Origin: Streptomyces tibetensis
GTDB taxonomy: Bacteria; Actinomycetota; Actinomycetes; Streptomycetales; Streptomycetaceae
Length of the DNA stretch: 64,000 nt
Direction of reading: 5' to 3'
Assembly (NCBI RefSeq): GCF_007655005.1
Contig: NZ_SZVW01000009.1
Coordinates: forward strand, 62,001-126,000
Made by a program: the position numbers and the translations under genes. Numbering within the stretch: position 1 is the stretch's first letter; every line of letters begins with the position of its first letter. Below, piece after piece: positions 54,537-63,976 of the stretch. Below the pieces are notes generated by a model, which was given only the letters and a program-made list of their open reading frames with translations, had not been told where the DNA came from and made no database searches.

Positions 54537-55460
54537 CCCGGCCGCCGCGAGGTACTTGCCGACCTGCTCCACCTCGTCGGGCGCCAGCGGGATCTGCGGC
54601 TGTGCCGTCGCCGGGCAGACGATGACGCCGCGCAGGTGCAGCGCGGCCTTGAACGCCCCGATCGCCGAGGAGTTCGCACCCATGCGGGCCGGATCTCCGA
54701 CGGTCACCATGCCGAACAGGGCGCACAGGCGCTCCTGTTCGGCACGGGCCCCCTCCCAGTCCCCGGCGCGGCACAGCCGGTCCAGGCGGACATAGCCGTG
54801 CGGGTCGACGTTGCCGAGGCCCGGCACCGTGCCGTCCGCGCCGATCGCGAGGGCCGCGTCGACGATCAGCTCGGACCCGGTCAGCACGCTGAAGCCGGTG
54901 ACGCCCCCGCGGTCCCGGACGCCGGTCACCACCTGGCGGAAGGCGGCCAGGTCACCGCTGGAGTCCTTGAGCCCGGCCACGACCCCGTCGACGGCGAGCT
55001 CCAGGACGACGTCGGCCGGCAGCTTCGTGTGGACGGCGACGGGAAGGTCGTAGGCGATGACCGGGACCGGGCTCGCGGCGGCTACCGCGCGGAAGTGGCG
55101 GGTGATCTCCGCGGGATGGGTGCGGGTGTAGAAGGGGGCGGTGACCACGACCGCGTCCGCGCCCGCCGCCGTCACCGACGCGACATGGTCCAGGACCCGG
55201 GGCGTCGTCATGTCGATCGCCCCGGCCAGCACCGGCAGCTGCCCGCCCACATGGCCCGCGACCGACTCGACGACCAGCCTGCGCTGCCGGTCCGGCAAAA
55301 ACGCCGCCTCCGAGGTCGAGCCGAGCACGAACAGTCCGTGCACCCCGCCCGCCACCAGATGGTCGACGAGCGAGAGCAGCGAGGGGACGTCCACCTCGCC
55401 GTCCGGTGTCAGCGGCGTGCAGACGGGCGGAATGACACCGGTCAGCGGGGCGAGAGTCAT
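54528..55460 (-). CDS. DHDPS/N-acetylneuraminate lyase family aldolase
   Basis: A 310-residue TIM-barrel aldolase. The Schiff-base lysine is Lys165 (VAGLKDSSGD), the tyrosine is Tyr137 (VIAYDLP), and GSTSEA (47-52) replaces the GTTGE of true DapA. The pyruvate-binding fold is conserved, but the gene is last in a peptide-type ABC operon, so a catabolic role is more likely than lysine synthesis. The ATG overlaps the stop of the ABC ATPase. Confidence 0.9.
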   Translation of the reverse strand: MTLAPLTGVIPPVCTPLTPDGEVDVPSLLSLVDHLVAGGVHGLFVLGSTSEAAFLPDRQRRLVVESVAGHVGGQLPVLAGAIDMTTPRVLDHVASVTAAGADAVVVTAPFYTRTHPAEITRHFRAVAAASPVPVIAYDLPVAVHTKLPADVVLELAVDGVVAGLKDSSGDLAAFRQVVTGVRDRGGVTGFSVLTGSELIVDAALAIGADGTVPGLGNVDPHGYVRLDRLCRAGDWEGARAEQERLCALFGMVTVGDPARMGANSSAIGAFKAALHLRGVIVCPATAQPQIPLAPDEVEQVGKYLAAAGLL

Positions 55461-56476
55461 GGAGCCTCCATCGGGTCGCGCCGGTGGACGAGGTCGCGGG
55501 TCGACTCGTCCTCCCGCACAGGATGGTGGCAGCGGAAGCGGTGCGCGGGCGCCGACGCGGCCGAGAAGCCCGGCATCTGCTCCGCGCAGGCCCCGTCCGC
55601 CTTCCAGCAGCGGGTGCGGAACGGGCAGCCGCTCGGCGGGCGGGTCGCCGACGGCACCGGTCCGGTCAGCGGGATCGGGTCGATCGGGTGGAGCAAGCCG
55701 GGCGTGGCGGAGAACAGGGCGCGGGTGTAGGGGTGCCGGGCCCGGTCGGTGACCAGGGCGGCCGGGGACTCCTCCACGATCCGGCCCAGGTACATGGTGA
55801 TCACGCGGTCGCTCATCCTCCGTACCGTCTGGATGTCGTGGGAGACGAACACCAGGGCCAGGCCCAGGCGTTCCTTGAGGTCGAGCAGGAGGTTGAGGAT
55901 CTGGGCCCGGACCGACACGTCCAGGGCGCTCGTCGGCTCGTCGGCGACGACCAGGTCCGGGTCCAGCGCGAGCGCCCGGGCGATCGCGACGCGCTGGCGC
56001 TGCCCGCCCGACAGCTGGCCGGGCAGGGCGTCGGCCAGGGCCCGGGGGAGGCCCACGAGGGACATCAACTCCCACACCCGATCCTCGCGTCGGCTTCGGG
56101 TGCCCCGGTCGTGCACGTCGAGCGGGTCACGCAGGATCCGCCGGACGGTCAGGCGGCGGTTGAGGGCCGTCGACGGGTCCTGGAAGATCATGCCGGTGCT
56201 GCCGCCGACGGCCCGGCGGCGCTCGGCTGCCGGCATCGCCCACAGGTCCCGGCCCCGGAACGACACCGTCCCCCGTGTCGGCCGCTGCACCCCGACCAGC
56301 ACCTTCGCCAGCGTCGACTTCCCACAGCCGGACTCACCGACCACACCGACGGTCTCGCCCGGCGCGACGGCCAGATCGACGCCGGTCAGCGCGTACACCC
56401 GGTCGCGGGTGAACAGGCCGCCGCTGCGCGCCTTGTGGACGACGTGCGCGTCCGCCAGCTCCACCAGCGCGCTCAC
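55457..56476 (-). CDS. Oligopeptide-type ABC transporter ATP-binding protein (OppF/DppF-like)
   Basis: A 339-residue ATPase. Walker A is GESGCGKST, the signature is LSGGQRQRVAIARAL and Walker B is LVVADEPTSALD; the C-terminal oligopeptide-type extension has cysteines (GCPFRTRCWKADGACAE) that in this family can hold an iron-sulfur cluster. It is coupled on both sides by four-base overlaps. Substrate of the system unknown. Confidence 0.93.
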   Translation of the reverse strand: MSALVELADAHVVHKARSGGLFTRDRVYALTGVDLAVAPGETVGVVGESGCGKSTLAKVLVGVQRPTRGTVSFRGRDLWAMPAAERRRAVGGSTGMIFQDPSTALNRRLTVRRILRDPLDVHDRGTRSRREDRVWELMSLVGLPRALADALPGQLSGGQRQRVAIARALALDPDLVVADEPTSALDVSVRAQILNLLLDLKERLGLALVFVSHDIQTVRRMSDRVITMYLGRIVEESPAALVTDRARHPYTRALFSATPGLLHPIDPIPLTGPVPSATRPPSGCPFRTRCWKADGACAEQMPGFSAASAPAHRFRCHHPVREDESTRDLVHRRDPMEAP

Positions 56477-58446
56477 GACACCGCCTCGCTCTCGGTGGCC
56501 GACAGCTCCAAGGCCGGGTGATGACAGGCCGCCGTGTGCTCGGGAGGGCCGGCCAGGACCGGAGCCGTCGTACGGCAGACCCCGCTCGCGCGCGGGCACC
56601 GGTCGGCGAAGCGGCACCCCGCGGGGAAGTCGGCCGGGGACGGCACGACGCCGCTGATCTGCGTCATCCGCTCCTGCGCCGACTCCAGCGACAGCACGCT
56701 GCCGAGCAGGCCGCGCGTGTAGTGGTGCGCCGGCGCCTCCACCAGGTCGGCGGTCACGCCCGTCTCGACGATCTGCCCGCCGTACATGACCACCACCCGG
56801 TCGGTGACGTCCGCGACCAGCGCCAGGTCGTGCGAGACGAGGACCAGCGCGAAGCCGAGCTCCTCGCGCAGCCGCAGCAGCAGCTCCACGACCTGCGCCT
56901 GCACGGTCACATCCAGGGCGGTCGTCGGCTCGTCGGCGACGATCAGCTTCGGGTCGCGGGACAGGGCCATGGCGATCAGGACGCGCTGGCGCTGCCCGCC
57001 GGACAGTTCGTGCGGGTAGCTGCGCAGGGTCCGCCCGGGGTCGAGGCCGACCATCGTCAGCAGCTCGGCGGGACCGCGGTGCCCGCCGCGCCGGACGACC
57101 TGCTTCAACTGCGCGCGGATCGTCATCGCCGGGTTCAGCGACGACAGCGCGTCCTGGTAGATCATCGCCATCTCGTGGCCGAGCAGCTTGCGGCGGACCC
57201 GCATCGGCTCGGCGAGCAGGTCCCGCTGCCGGAAACGGACCTGGCCGCCGACCCGCGCCCCCTTCGGCTCCAGGCCCATGATCGCCAGGGCGGTGAGCGA
57301 CTTGCCGCAGCCCGACTCGCCGACCAGCCCGAGCACCTCCCCGGGATGCACCTCGAAGCTGATGCCGTCCACGATGTCGACGCCGCCGTGCCGTCGGTCG
57401 AAGCCGATGACGAGGTTCTCCACCGCGAGCACCGGCTGCCCGTCCCGGGGCACTCGGCGCGCCCGGGCCCGCAACCGGCGCGCGGCCGCCGCCAGACCGG
57501 GCAGCGGCACGACCTCCCCGCCGCCGGGCTCCGTCTCCCGAAGCCGGTCGTCGTCCGGTGCGTCCACCTCCCGCGCCGACGGGGCCGCCCAGGCGTCCGA
57601 CACCCCCTCGGACAGGACGTTCAGCGACAGCACCGTCATCAGCATCAGCAGCCCGGGGAACACCGTCGCCCACCAGCCGCCGGTCAGCACCATGTTCTTG
57701 CCGTCCGCGATGACACTGCCCCAGGACGGGTCCGGCGGCCGTACGCCCGCCCCGATGAAGGACAGCGACGCCTCGAACACGACAGCCTCGGCGACCTGGA
57801 CCGTGCAGAACACCAGGACCGGCGCGGCACAGTTGACCGCCACGTGCCGCAGCACGATGTACGGCGTCCGCGCGCCGATCACCCGTTCCGCCGTCACGTA
57901 GTCCTCGCCGTACTGGTCGAGGACGTTCGCCCGCACCACCCGCGCCACCGGAGGTGTGAACAGGAACGCGATCGCGCAGATCAGCACCGTGACGCCACCG
58001 CCGAACACCGCCACCAGCACGGCCGCCAGCGCGATGCCCGGGAACGCCATCACGACGTCCAGGCAGCGCATCAGCGTCTCGTCGACCGCCTTGCGCGAGG
58101 TCGCCGCGACCGCCCCGAGCAGCGCACCGGCCACCAGGGCGAGGCCGGTCGCGCCGAGCCCGATCGCGAGCGACCAGCGCGCCCCGTACATCAGCCGGCT
58201 GAGGATGTCCCGGCCGAGACTGTCCTGGCCCATCCAGTGTGCGGCGGACGGGTGCCCGGTGCCGTCGACCGGGGGCTGCTGGTCGAGCGGGTCGTGCGGG
58301 GCGAGGAGCGGCGCGAGCAGCGCCATCAGGGCGACGAGGGCCAGGAAGCAGACGGCGATCTTCGACAGCGACGGCAGCCGGCGCAGGCCGCGCAGCCGCA
58401 CGCCGGGCCGCGACAGCGCCGCGGTGAGACTCTTGCGGGTCATCAT
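56473..58446 (-). CDS. Fused ABC permease (DppC-like) and ATPase (DppD-like)
   Basis: A 657-residue fusion. Residues about 1-290 are a DppC-like permease with 5-6 hydrophobic segments (AVCFLALVALMALLAPLLAP; GARWSLAIGLGATGLALVAG). After a charged linker, residues about 335-657 are an ATPase with GESGCGKSL (Walker A), LSGGQRQRVLIAMAL and LIVADEPTTALD, and the oligopeptide-type Cys-rich tail (GCRFADRCPRASGVC). The fusion keeps the reading frame without a stop, and both halves look complete. Confidence 0.92.
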   Translation of the reverse strand: MMTRKSLTAALSRPGVRLRGLRRLPSLSKIAVCFLALVALMALLAPLLAPHDPLDQQPPVDGTGHPSAAHWMGQDSLGRDILSRLMYGARWSLAIGLGATGLALVAGALLGAVAATSRKAVDETLMRCLDVVMAFPGIALAAVLVAVFGGGVTVLICAIAFLFTPPVARVVRANVLDQYGEDYVTAERVIGARTPYIVLRHVAVNCAAPVLVFCTVQVAEAVVFEASLSFIGAGVRPPDPSWGSVIADGKNMVLTGGWWATVFPGLLMLMTVLSLNVLSEGVSDAWAAPSAREVDAPDDDRLRETEPGGGEVVPLPGLAAAARRLRARARRVPRDGQPVLAVENLVIGFDRRHGGVDIVDGISFEVHPGEVLGLVGESGCGKSLTALAIMGLEPKGARVGGQVRFRQRDLLAEPMRVRRKLLGHEMAMIYQDALSSLNPAMTIRAQLKQVVRRGGHRGPAELLTMVGLDPGRTLRSYPHELSGGQRQRVLIAMALSRDPKLIVADEPTTALDVTVQAQVVELLLRLREELGFALVLVSHDLALVADVTDRVVVMYGGQIVETGVTADLVEAPAHHYTRGLLGSVLSLESAQERMTQISGVVPSPADFPAGCRFADRCPRASGVCRTTAPVLAGPPEHTAACHHPALELSATESEAVS

Positions 58447-59405
58447 GGGGAGGCGTCCCTCAGTCGCGGGTTGACCAGCAGGTAGAGGACGTCGATGACG
58501 AGGTTCACGACGACGAACCCGGCCGCCGTGGTCAGTACGACGCCCTGGACGACGGCCGGATCGCCGTTCTTGACGGCGTCGATCATCAGCTTGCCCATGC
58601 CCGGCAGCGAGAAGATCGTCTCGATGACGACCGCCCCGCCGAGGAGGTAGCCGACGCGCAGGCCGAGCACGGTGAGGGGATTGATCAGGGCGTTTCTGAG
58701 GACGTTCCGCCCCACCACCACCCGGGGCGGCAGCCCGCTCCCGATCGCCGTCCGTACGTAGTCCTTGTCGAGCTCCTCCACGACGGCCGTCCGGACGATC
58801 CGGGTCAGCTGCGCCGCCACCGGGAGGGAGAGGGCCAGCGCGGGGAGCGTCATCGTCTTCAGCCAGCCGGTGAAGGAGTCGGCCGGGTTGATGTAGCCGC
58901 CGGTCGGGAACCAGCCGAGGTCGACCGCCAGATACTGGATCATCAGCAGCGCCAGCCAGAAGCCGGGCGCGGCGACGCCGGTCAGCGACACGACCCGGAT
59001 GAGCTGGTCGGGCAGCCGGTCCCGGTGGATCGCCGCGGTCACACCGCCGAGCAGGGCGAGGACGACCGCGATGCCCAGCCCCAGGAAGGTCAGTTGCAGG
59101 GTGAGTGGCAGCGCGGTCGTCACCTGGTCGATCACCGGCGCCCGGGTCAGCGCGCTGGTGCCCAGGTCGCCGTGCAGCAGGTCGGCGACGAAGTCGGCGT
59201 AGCGCACCGGCAGCGGATCCAGCAGGCCGTGCTCTTCACGGAAGGCGTGCAGCTGCTGCGGTGTCGGGTTGGCGCCCTGGAAGAACGCGGACGCCGGGTC
59301 GACGTCCGAGAACCGCATCACCAGGAAGACGAACAGCACGATGCCGAGCATCAGCGGCACGAGCAGGGCGACACGGCGCAGCAGGATCCGCAGGACGGCC
59401 GTCAT
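58443..59405 (-). CDS. Oligopeptide-type ABC transporter permease (DppB-like)
   Basis: A 320-residue membrane protein with six hydrophobic segments, beginning ILLRRVALLVPLMLGIVLFV. The cytoplasmic loop that docks the ATPase, DKDYVRTAIGSGLPPRVV, is in place (EAA-type). Its start follows the substrate-binding protein stop by 4 bases and its stop overlaps the fusion gene. Confidence 0.94.
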   Translation of the reverse strand: MTAVLRILLRRVALLVPLMLGIVLFVFLVMRFSDVDPASAFFQGANPTPQQLHAFREEHGLLDPLPVRYADFVADLLHGDLGTSALTRAPVIDQVTTALPLTLQLTFLGLGIAVVLALLGGVTAAIHRDRLPDQLIRVVSLTGVAAPGFWLALLMIQYLAVDLGWFPTGGYINPADSFTGWLKTMTLPALALSLPVAAQLTRIVRTAVVEELDKDYVRTAIGSGLPPRVVVGRNVLRNALINPLTVLGLRVGYLLGGAVVIETIFSLPGMGKLMIDAVKNGDPAVVQGVVLTTAAGFVVVNLVIDVLYLLVNPRLRDASP

Positions 59406-59409
59406 GCCG

Positions 59410-61038
59410 CTAGGCCCACTTGGCCGTCAGGAGGTTGATGCCCGGGTACGGCTGGGCCCTTATGCCGCTGAGCCGCGCCGGGTCCCAGGCCGTCATCAGT
59501 TCGTTGTGCACGACCGGGTAGAGCACGGCCTGCTCGGCGACGACGTCGAGGTAGTCCTGGACGATCGCCTTCTTCCTCGCCGGGTCGGGCTCCCGGGTGG
59601 CCCGGTCCATGTCCTTGAAGAGCTGCCTGGCGACGGGGTCGGCGGCCCAGCGGGTGTACTGCATCCAGAGGTTCTCGGGACCGTAGTTGTAGTGCATGAT
59701 CAGGTCGGCGTCGAGGCCGAACTGGTTGGGGTTGGAGGCGGCGGCCACGACCTGGTAGTCCCGCTTCTGGTCCAGCTTCGTGAACACGGCCGTGGTCTCC
59801 TGCGGCGACAGGGTCGTCTTCACCCCGATCGCGTCCCAGGACGCCTTGACGGTCGGCAGGCAGTCCACGATCCAGCTGACGTTCACGGCCAGGATCTCGA
59901 TGCTCAGCCCCTTGACCCCGGCCTCCCTCAGCAGCGCCTTCGCCTTGTCGGGGTCGTGGTCGTAGACGGTCTTCGCCCGCCGGTAGGACGGGTTGGCCTC
60001 GTCGAGGAACGAACTGGACGGTCTACCGTGGCCCTTCAGCGCGACCTCCACCATCTTCTCGGTGTCGATGGCGTAGTGCAGGGCCTGGCGCACCCGCACG
60101 TCGTCGAAGGGCTTGTGCGCGGTGTTGAACATCAGGAACAGGTTGTTCATCCCGGCCCCGCCGGCGACGGTCATCCCACCGCTCTCCAACTGCCCGATGT
60201 TGGCGTACGGGATGTTGTCGGCGATCTGCGCGCCCGCGCTCGACCCCGAGATCTTCGCGACGCGGGGAGCCGCGTCCACGATCGTCAGCCAGTTCATCTT
60301 CCGGAAGGCGGGCTTGCGAGGGCCGTTGTAGGCGTCGAACGCCTCGAAGGTCGTGTTCGACTTCGGATGGTGCGCGGTCTGCCGGTACGGCCCCGAGCCG
60401 ATCGCCTTGCCCTTGATGGCGTCGTCCCAGGCCCCGGGCCGGGAGAACACGTGCTTGGGCATGATCTTGGCGAGTGTCAGCCGCGAAAGCCCGTCCGGGA
60501 AGGGGAACTTCAGCACGAGCTCCACGTTCCGCGCGTCGATCTTCCGGACCTCCTTCAGCCAGCTCGCGAAGAAGCCCTTGGCGAGCGTCTGGGTGTCCGG
60601 GTCGAGGATCCGCTCGAAGACGAAGACGACATCGTCGGCGGTGACGGGCTTGCCGTCGTGGAACGTCGCCCCCGGCCGCAGCGTGAACCGCCACGTGGTG
60701 CTGTCCGGGTCCTTCGGCACCTCGGTCGCCAGCGCGGCGTAGGGCTCGCGGGAGATGGGGTCCGTGTCCAGCAGCCCCTCGTAGATGTGGTGGTTGGCGG
60801 CCATGCAGAACGCGGACGCGGTCTGGGTGGGGTCCCAGCTGCCGTCGTTGCCGTAGCCGATCACCGCGGTGAGCGTCCGGTCCCGGCCGCCGCCGCTGCC
60901 GGTGTCGTTGGTGGACTCCGGACCCGACGAACAGGCCGACAGCGACGCGGAGACGGCGGCGGCCGCGCCCAGTGCGCCGGTGTACTTCAGGAACGAGCGG
61001 CGGTGCAGCGCCGGCACGTCGGGGGTCACGTCGCGCAC
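59410..61038 (-). CDS. ABC transporter substrate-binding protein, peptide/opine type (Tat lipoprotein)
   Basis: A 542-residue SBP_bac_5 protein. The N-terminus has a twin-arginine motif (HRRSFLKYTG, Arg13-Arg14) followed by a lipobox LSAC with Cys36, so it should be exported folded and anchored by lipid. The mature part has the family segments DGSWDPTQTASAFCMAANHH and FTLRPGATFHDGKPVTADDV. It is the first gene of the five-gene operon; a 278-base gap upstream carries the promoter, in which I see no clear operator. Confidence 0.94.
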   Translation of the reverse strand: MRDVTPDVPALHRRSFLKYTGALGAAAAVSASLSACSSGPESTNDTGSGGGRDRTLTAVIGYGNDGSWDPTQTASAFCMAANHHIYEGLLDTDPISREPYAALATEVPKDPDSTTWRFTLRPGATFHDGKPVTADDVVFVFERILDPDTQTLAKGFFASWLKEVRKIDARNVELVLKFPFPDGLSRLTLAKIMPKHVFSRPGAWDDAIKGKAIGSGPYRQTAHHPKSNTTFEAFDAYNGPRKPAFRKMNWLTIVDAAPRVAKISGSSAGAQIADNIPYANIGQLESGGMTVAGGAGMNNLFLMFNTAHKPFDDVRVRQALHYAIDTEKMVEVALKGHGRPSSSFLDEANPSYRRAKTVYDHDPDKAKALLREAGVKGLSIEILAVNVSWIVDCLPTVKASWDAIGVKTTLSPQETTAVFTKLDQKRDYQVVAAASNPNQFGLDADLIMHYNYGPENLWMQYTRWAADPVARQLFKDMDRATREPDPARKKAIVQDYLDVVAEQAVLYPVVHNELMTAWDPARLSGIRAQPYPGINLLTAKWA

Positions 61039-61316
61039 GGGTCCTCCAGCGAGGTCTGGGGGGGAGGGGACTGGCAGCGGAGATACGACGTCCTACGTCC
61101 TGTGGTCAGCGCGACCATAGGAGGGGCCGTGGGGGCGGTCAAGGGATCGCACACGAATGGCGCATCCGCCGGAGGCCGGACCGATGACGTCGCCCGACTG
61201 CGTGAGTTGACGGTGCGTCGGACCTGCCGCAGTGCCGGGTCGGTGGCCGGAGGCGGGACGTCGAGACGTCCGGGCCCCGTCGTTCGAATCCGTCACCGGG
61301 CGGGCGGGAGCGGACC

Positions 61317-61766
61317 ATGATGAGGGGCATGACCGAGCTGTGGAGCGAGAGTGACGCCGGTGTCCTGAGACTGCCGTCCGGCCGGCTGGTACGGGGCCGA
61401 GGCCTGCGCCACCCCTTGAACCCCGGCGCGCCCCTCCCCTCCTACGGTGTCTGTCTGCTCGGCCGGCGGCCGCCCGAGGTCCCTTGGGAGTCGGGCTGGA
61501 TCCGCTGGCCCGACTTCCGTCTCCCGGCGGACCGGGCGGCCGCCCGGGCGGTACTGGCCGATGTGTGGGAACGGGCCGCCGGGGAGCGGGTGGAACTCGC
61601 CTGCGGAGGCGGCCGCGGCCGCACGGGCACGGCCCTGGCCTGCCTCGCGGTGCTGGACGGGGTGCCGGGGGAGGAGGCGGTCGCGTACGTCCGGCGGCAC
61701 TACGACCGTCATGCCGTGGAGACGCCTTGGCAGCGGCGGTTCGTGCGCGGATTCGGCGAGGGGTGA
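61317..61766 (+). CDS. Protein-tyrosine-phosphatase-like protein
   Basis: A 149-residue protein with the CX5R P-loop of cysteine phosphatases: ACGGGRGRTGTALA, and a WPDFRLPAD segment where the WPD loop Asp would lie. Its target is unknown (proteins, phosphoinositides or sugars). The ATG at 61317 has GGGAG 6 bases upstream; ATGs at 61320 and 61329 are alternatives. It is divergent from the ABC operon. Confidence 0.85.
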   Translation: MMRGMTELWSESDAGVLRLPSGRLVRGRGLRHPLNPGAPLPSYGVCLLGRRPPEVPWESGWIRWPDFRLPADRAAARAVLADVWERAAGERVELACGGGRGRTGTALACLAVLDGVPGEEAVAYVRRHYDRHAVETPWQRRFVRGFGEG

Positions 61767-61837
61767 ATCTCGGCCCAGAGCATCGACGAGCCGGACTGGA
61801 GCCTCGCGCGCGGGTACGCCAGGGCGTGCCAGGCCGG

Positions 61838-63316
61838 TCAGTGGCAGTCGGTGTCCTTGCGGGGCCGTTCCCCGGTGGCCAGGAAGCGGGAGACGAGGGT
61901 GTCGCCGCACGCGGTGCCGTTGTCCAGGTAGGCGCCGTGGCCGGTGGCGTCGTTCGTGACCATCACGGCTCGCCGGCCCAGGGCCTCGCGCAGTTTCAGC
62001 GCACCGCTGAGCGGGGTCGCCACGTCCCGCTCGTTCTGGATGAGCAGGACATCGGACGGGCCCCGGTCGGTGACGCGCACCGGCGGCTCCTTCGGCTGCC
62101 ACGGCCAGGCGGCGCACACCATCGCGTTTCGCGGCATGCCCGCGGTCAGCGGGTACTTCAGGCGGCCGGTGGCGACGTCCTTGCGGTAGACGGCGGCCGA
62201 CCGGGGCCAGGCGGCGTCGTTGCAGACGGTGGCGGCCACGACCGCGGCATAGTTCCGCAGCACCGGGTCCGGCGGCGCCTGGGGCGCGGGCGGCACCGTG
62301 CCCTTCTTCGCCGCCAGCATCAGCTCGGCGACGGCGGGGTAGCCGTCGGCGGGGTCGTAGAAGCCGTCCAGCATGGTCTGGCGCAGGACGTTGCCGTTCA
62401 GCTCCTCGGGGTTGGAGCCCGGCCAGGGGATCGGCGTGCGGTCCAGGCGGGCGGCGAGGCGCAGGAAGAGCGGGCGCACCTCGGCCGCGGTGCGGGCCAG
62501 CCGGTGCGGGTTGCCGGGCCGGGAGGCCCACTTGGCGAACTCGGGGAAGTTGTCCTCGACGCCGACCTCGAACGCGGCGAGCCAGGCGCGTTGGCCCTGC
62601 ACCGGGTCGGGGTGGTCGTTGCTGTCGAGCACGATGCGGTCGGTGCGCCGCGGGAACATCTCCCGGTAGGCGGCGCCGACGTATGTGCCGTACGAGACGC
62701 CCCAGGCGGACAGTTCGCGCTCGCCGAGGGCGGCGCGGATGCGGTCGATGTCGCGGGCGTTGTTCTTGGTGCTGACGTGCTGCAGCAGTTCGTCGCCGGC
62801 GCGGGCGCAGGCGTCCGACATCCGGCGGGCGGCGGCCATGTTCTCAGCGACGGATCCGCCCGCTGTGGGCCAGGGGAGCAGCTTGGTGCGGGCGAGGTCG
62901 GAGCGGTCGAAGTCGCAGCTCACGGGCGTGGACGGGGAGTTGCCACGCGGGGCGAAGCCGATGAGGTCGTATGCGTCGCGTACCGACCGGGGCAGTTGCC
63001 TGCCCGTCTCGGAGGGCCCGGCGAGGCTGTCCCCGCCGGGCCCGCCGGGGATCATGAGTAACGCGCCGCGACGGGCCGAGGGCTTCTCGCTGGGGAGGCG
63101 GGAGAGGGCGATGTCGATCTTCCGGCCGCCCGGATCGGCGTAGTTCATCGGTACGGAGAGTGCCGCGCACCGCTGACGCGGGTCGAGGCCGGTGCCCTCG
63201 CACTTGGTCCATTCGAGAGGCTCGGTATCGGCGGCGGAAGCGGTCAGCGGGACGGCGAGCCCGAACAGGAGAGCTGAGGCAGCGATCAGGGATGCGTTGC
63301 GCTTGATCTGCTTCAT
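61838..63316 (-). CDS. Secreted alpha/beta hydrolase, tripeptidyl aminopeptidase type
   Basis: A 492-residue protein with a Sec signal peptide (MKQIKRNASL, hydrophobic core, cleavage after TASA near 29). It has LLMIPGGPGGDS (oxyanion region), the nucleophile Ser208 in GVSYGTY, and C-terminal IQNERDVATP (Asp) and GHGAYLDNGTA (His) of the TAP-like domain. Such enzymes release tripeptides or amino acids from peptides in the medium. A GTG at 63337 is an alternative start. Confidence 0.93.
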   Translation of the reverse strand: MKQIKRNASLIAASALLFGLAVPLTASAADTEPLEWTKCEGTGLDPRQRCAALSVPMNYADPGGRKIDIALSRLPSEKPSARRGALLMIPGGPGGDSLAGPSETGRQLPRSVRDAYDLIGFAPRGNSPSTPVSCDFDRSDLARTKLLPWPTAGGSVAENMAAARRMSDACARAGDELLQHVSTKNNARDIDRIRAALGERELSAWGVSYGTYVGAAYREMFPRRTDRIVLDSNDHPDPVQGQRAWLAAFEVGVEDNFPEFAKWASRPGNPHRLARTAAEVRPLFLRLAARLDRTPIPWPGSNPEELNGNVLRQTMLDGFYDPADGYPAVAELMLAAKKGTVPPAPQAPPDPVLRNYAAVVAATVCNDAAWPRSAAVYRKDVATGRLKYPLTAGMPRNAMVCAAWPWQPKEPPVRVTDRGPSDVLLIQNERDVATPLSGALKLREALGRRAVMVTNDATGHGAYLDNGTACGDTLVSRFLATGERPRKDTDCH

Positions 63317-63451
63317 GGAACGAGCCTGACGGCTCACCGGCCTTCACCACATCCGGTCAACTGCCGTACCGATCAGGGGGTTTACCCCCCCTTGCAGAGT
63401 TGCCGATCGGCGTGAACGGGGGGCGTGGGGATGGATGCTCCGGTCGCGGGC

Positions 63452-63976
63452 CTACAAGAGCCTTTGGCGTGTTCGGTTCGTCAGGGGCAGGCGCAGCATG
63501 AAGACGTCGATCGGGTCCTGGGATTCCACCGTGAAGCCGTGGCGTTCGTAGAGACGGCGGGCGGGGCTGCCCTGGAGGACGTTCAGGCGGACGGGCTCGG
63601 CGGCAGTGTCCGTCCTGGCCAGGAGGGTTCGCAGGACTGCCGATCCCAGGCCTCGGCCCTGGACGTCCGGGCTGAGGTAGAAGTGCTCCAGCCAGTGGCC
63701 GTCCTCGGCTGGGCGCAGGGTCACGCTGCCCGCGAACGATCCGGCGGCCGTGATGATCGAGGTGTGCTGCGGGGAGAAGCCGTCCCGAAGACGCCGCCTC
63801 ACCCGGTGTTCGTCGAAGCGGCCCAGACGCTCCAGGTCCGGGCGCATCACTGTCGCTCGCAGCTCCGCTATCGCGTCGACGTCCGTCGGTCGTGCCGGAC
63901 GCATCGACCATGCCGGCCCTGGTCCGGTGTGCTGGTGAGCCGGCTGGGTCCTCTTCGTCTCCGTGCTCGCATCCAT
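63452..63976 (-). CDS. GNAT family N-acetyltransferase
   Basis: A 174-residue protein: MRPARPTDVDAIAELRA (beta1-alpha1), LEHFYLSPDVQGRGLGSAVL with the acetyl-CoA loop QGRGLGS, and LNVLQGSPARRLYERHGF (beta5-alpha4). Substrate unknown. The first 24 residues (MDASTETKRTQPAHQHTG) are unlike the fold, so an inner ATG at 63904 is possible. Confidence 0.9.
   Translation of the reverse strand: MDASTETKRTQPAHQHTGPGPAWSMRPARPTDVDAIAELRATVMRPDLERLGRFDEHRVRRRLRDGFSPQHTSIITAAGSFAGSVTLRPAEDGHWLEHFYLSPDVQGRGLGSAVLRTLLARTDTAAEPVRLNVLQGSPARRLYERHGFTVESQDPIDVFMLRLPLTNRTRQRLL

Noticed and set aside
54528..55460. True dapA of lysine synthesis
   Set aside because: The GTTGE motif is replaced and the gene is translationally coupled to a peptide-type ABC operon, so a catabolic aldolase is more likely.
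56518..58485. Plus-strand frame of about 650 codons opposite the ABC fusion gene
   Set aside because: Arg/His-rich nonsense with no motif; the opposite strand has full Walker and permease motifs.
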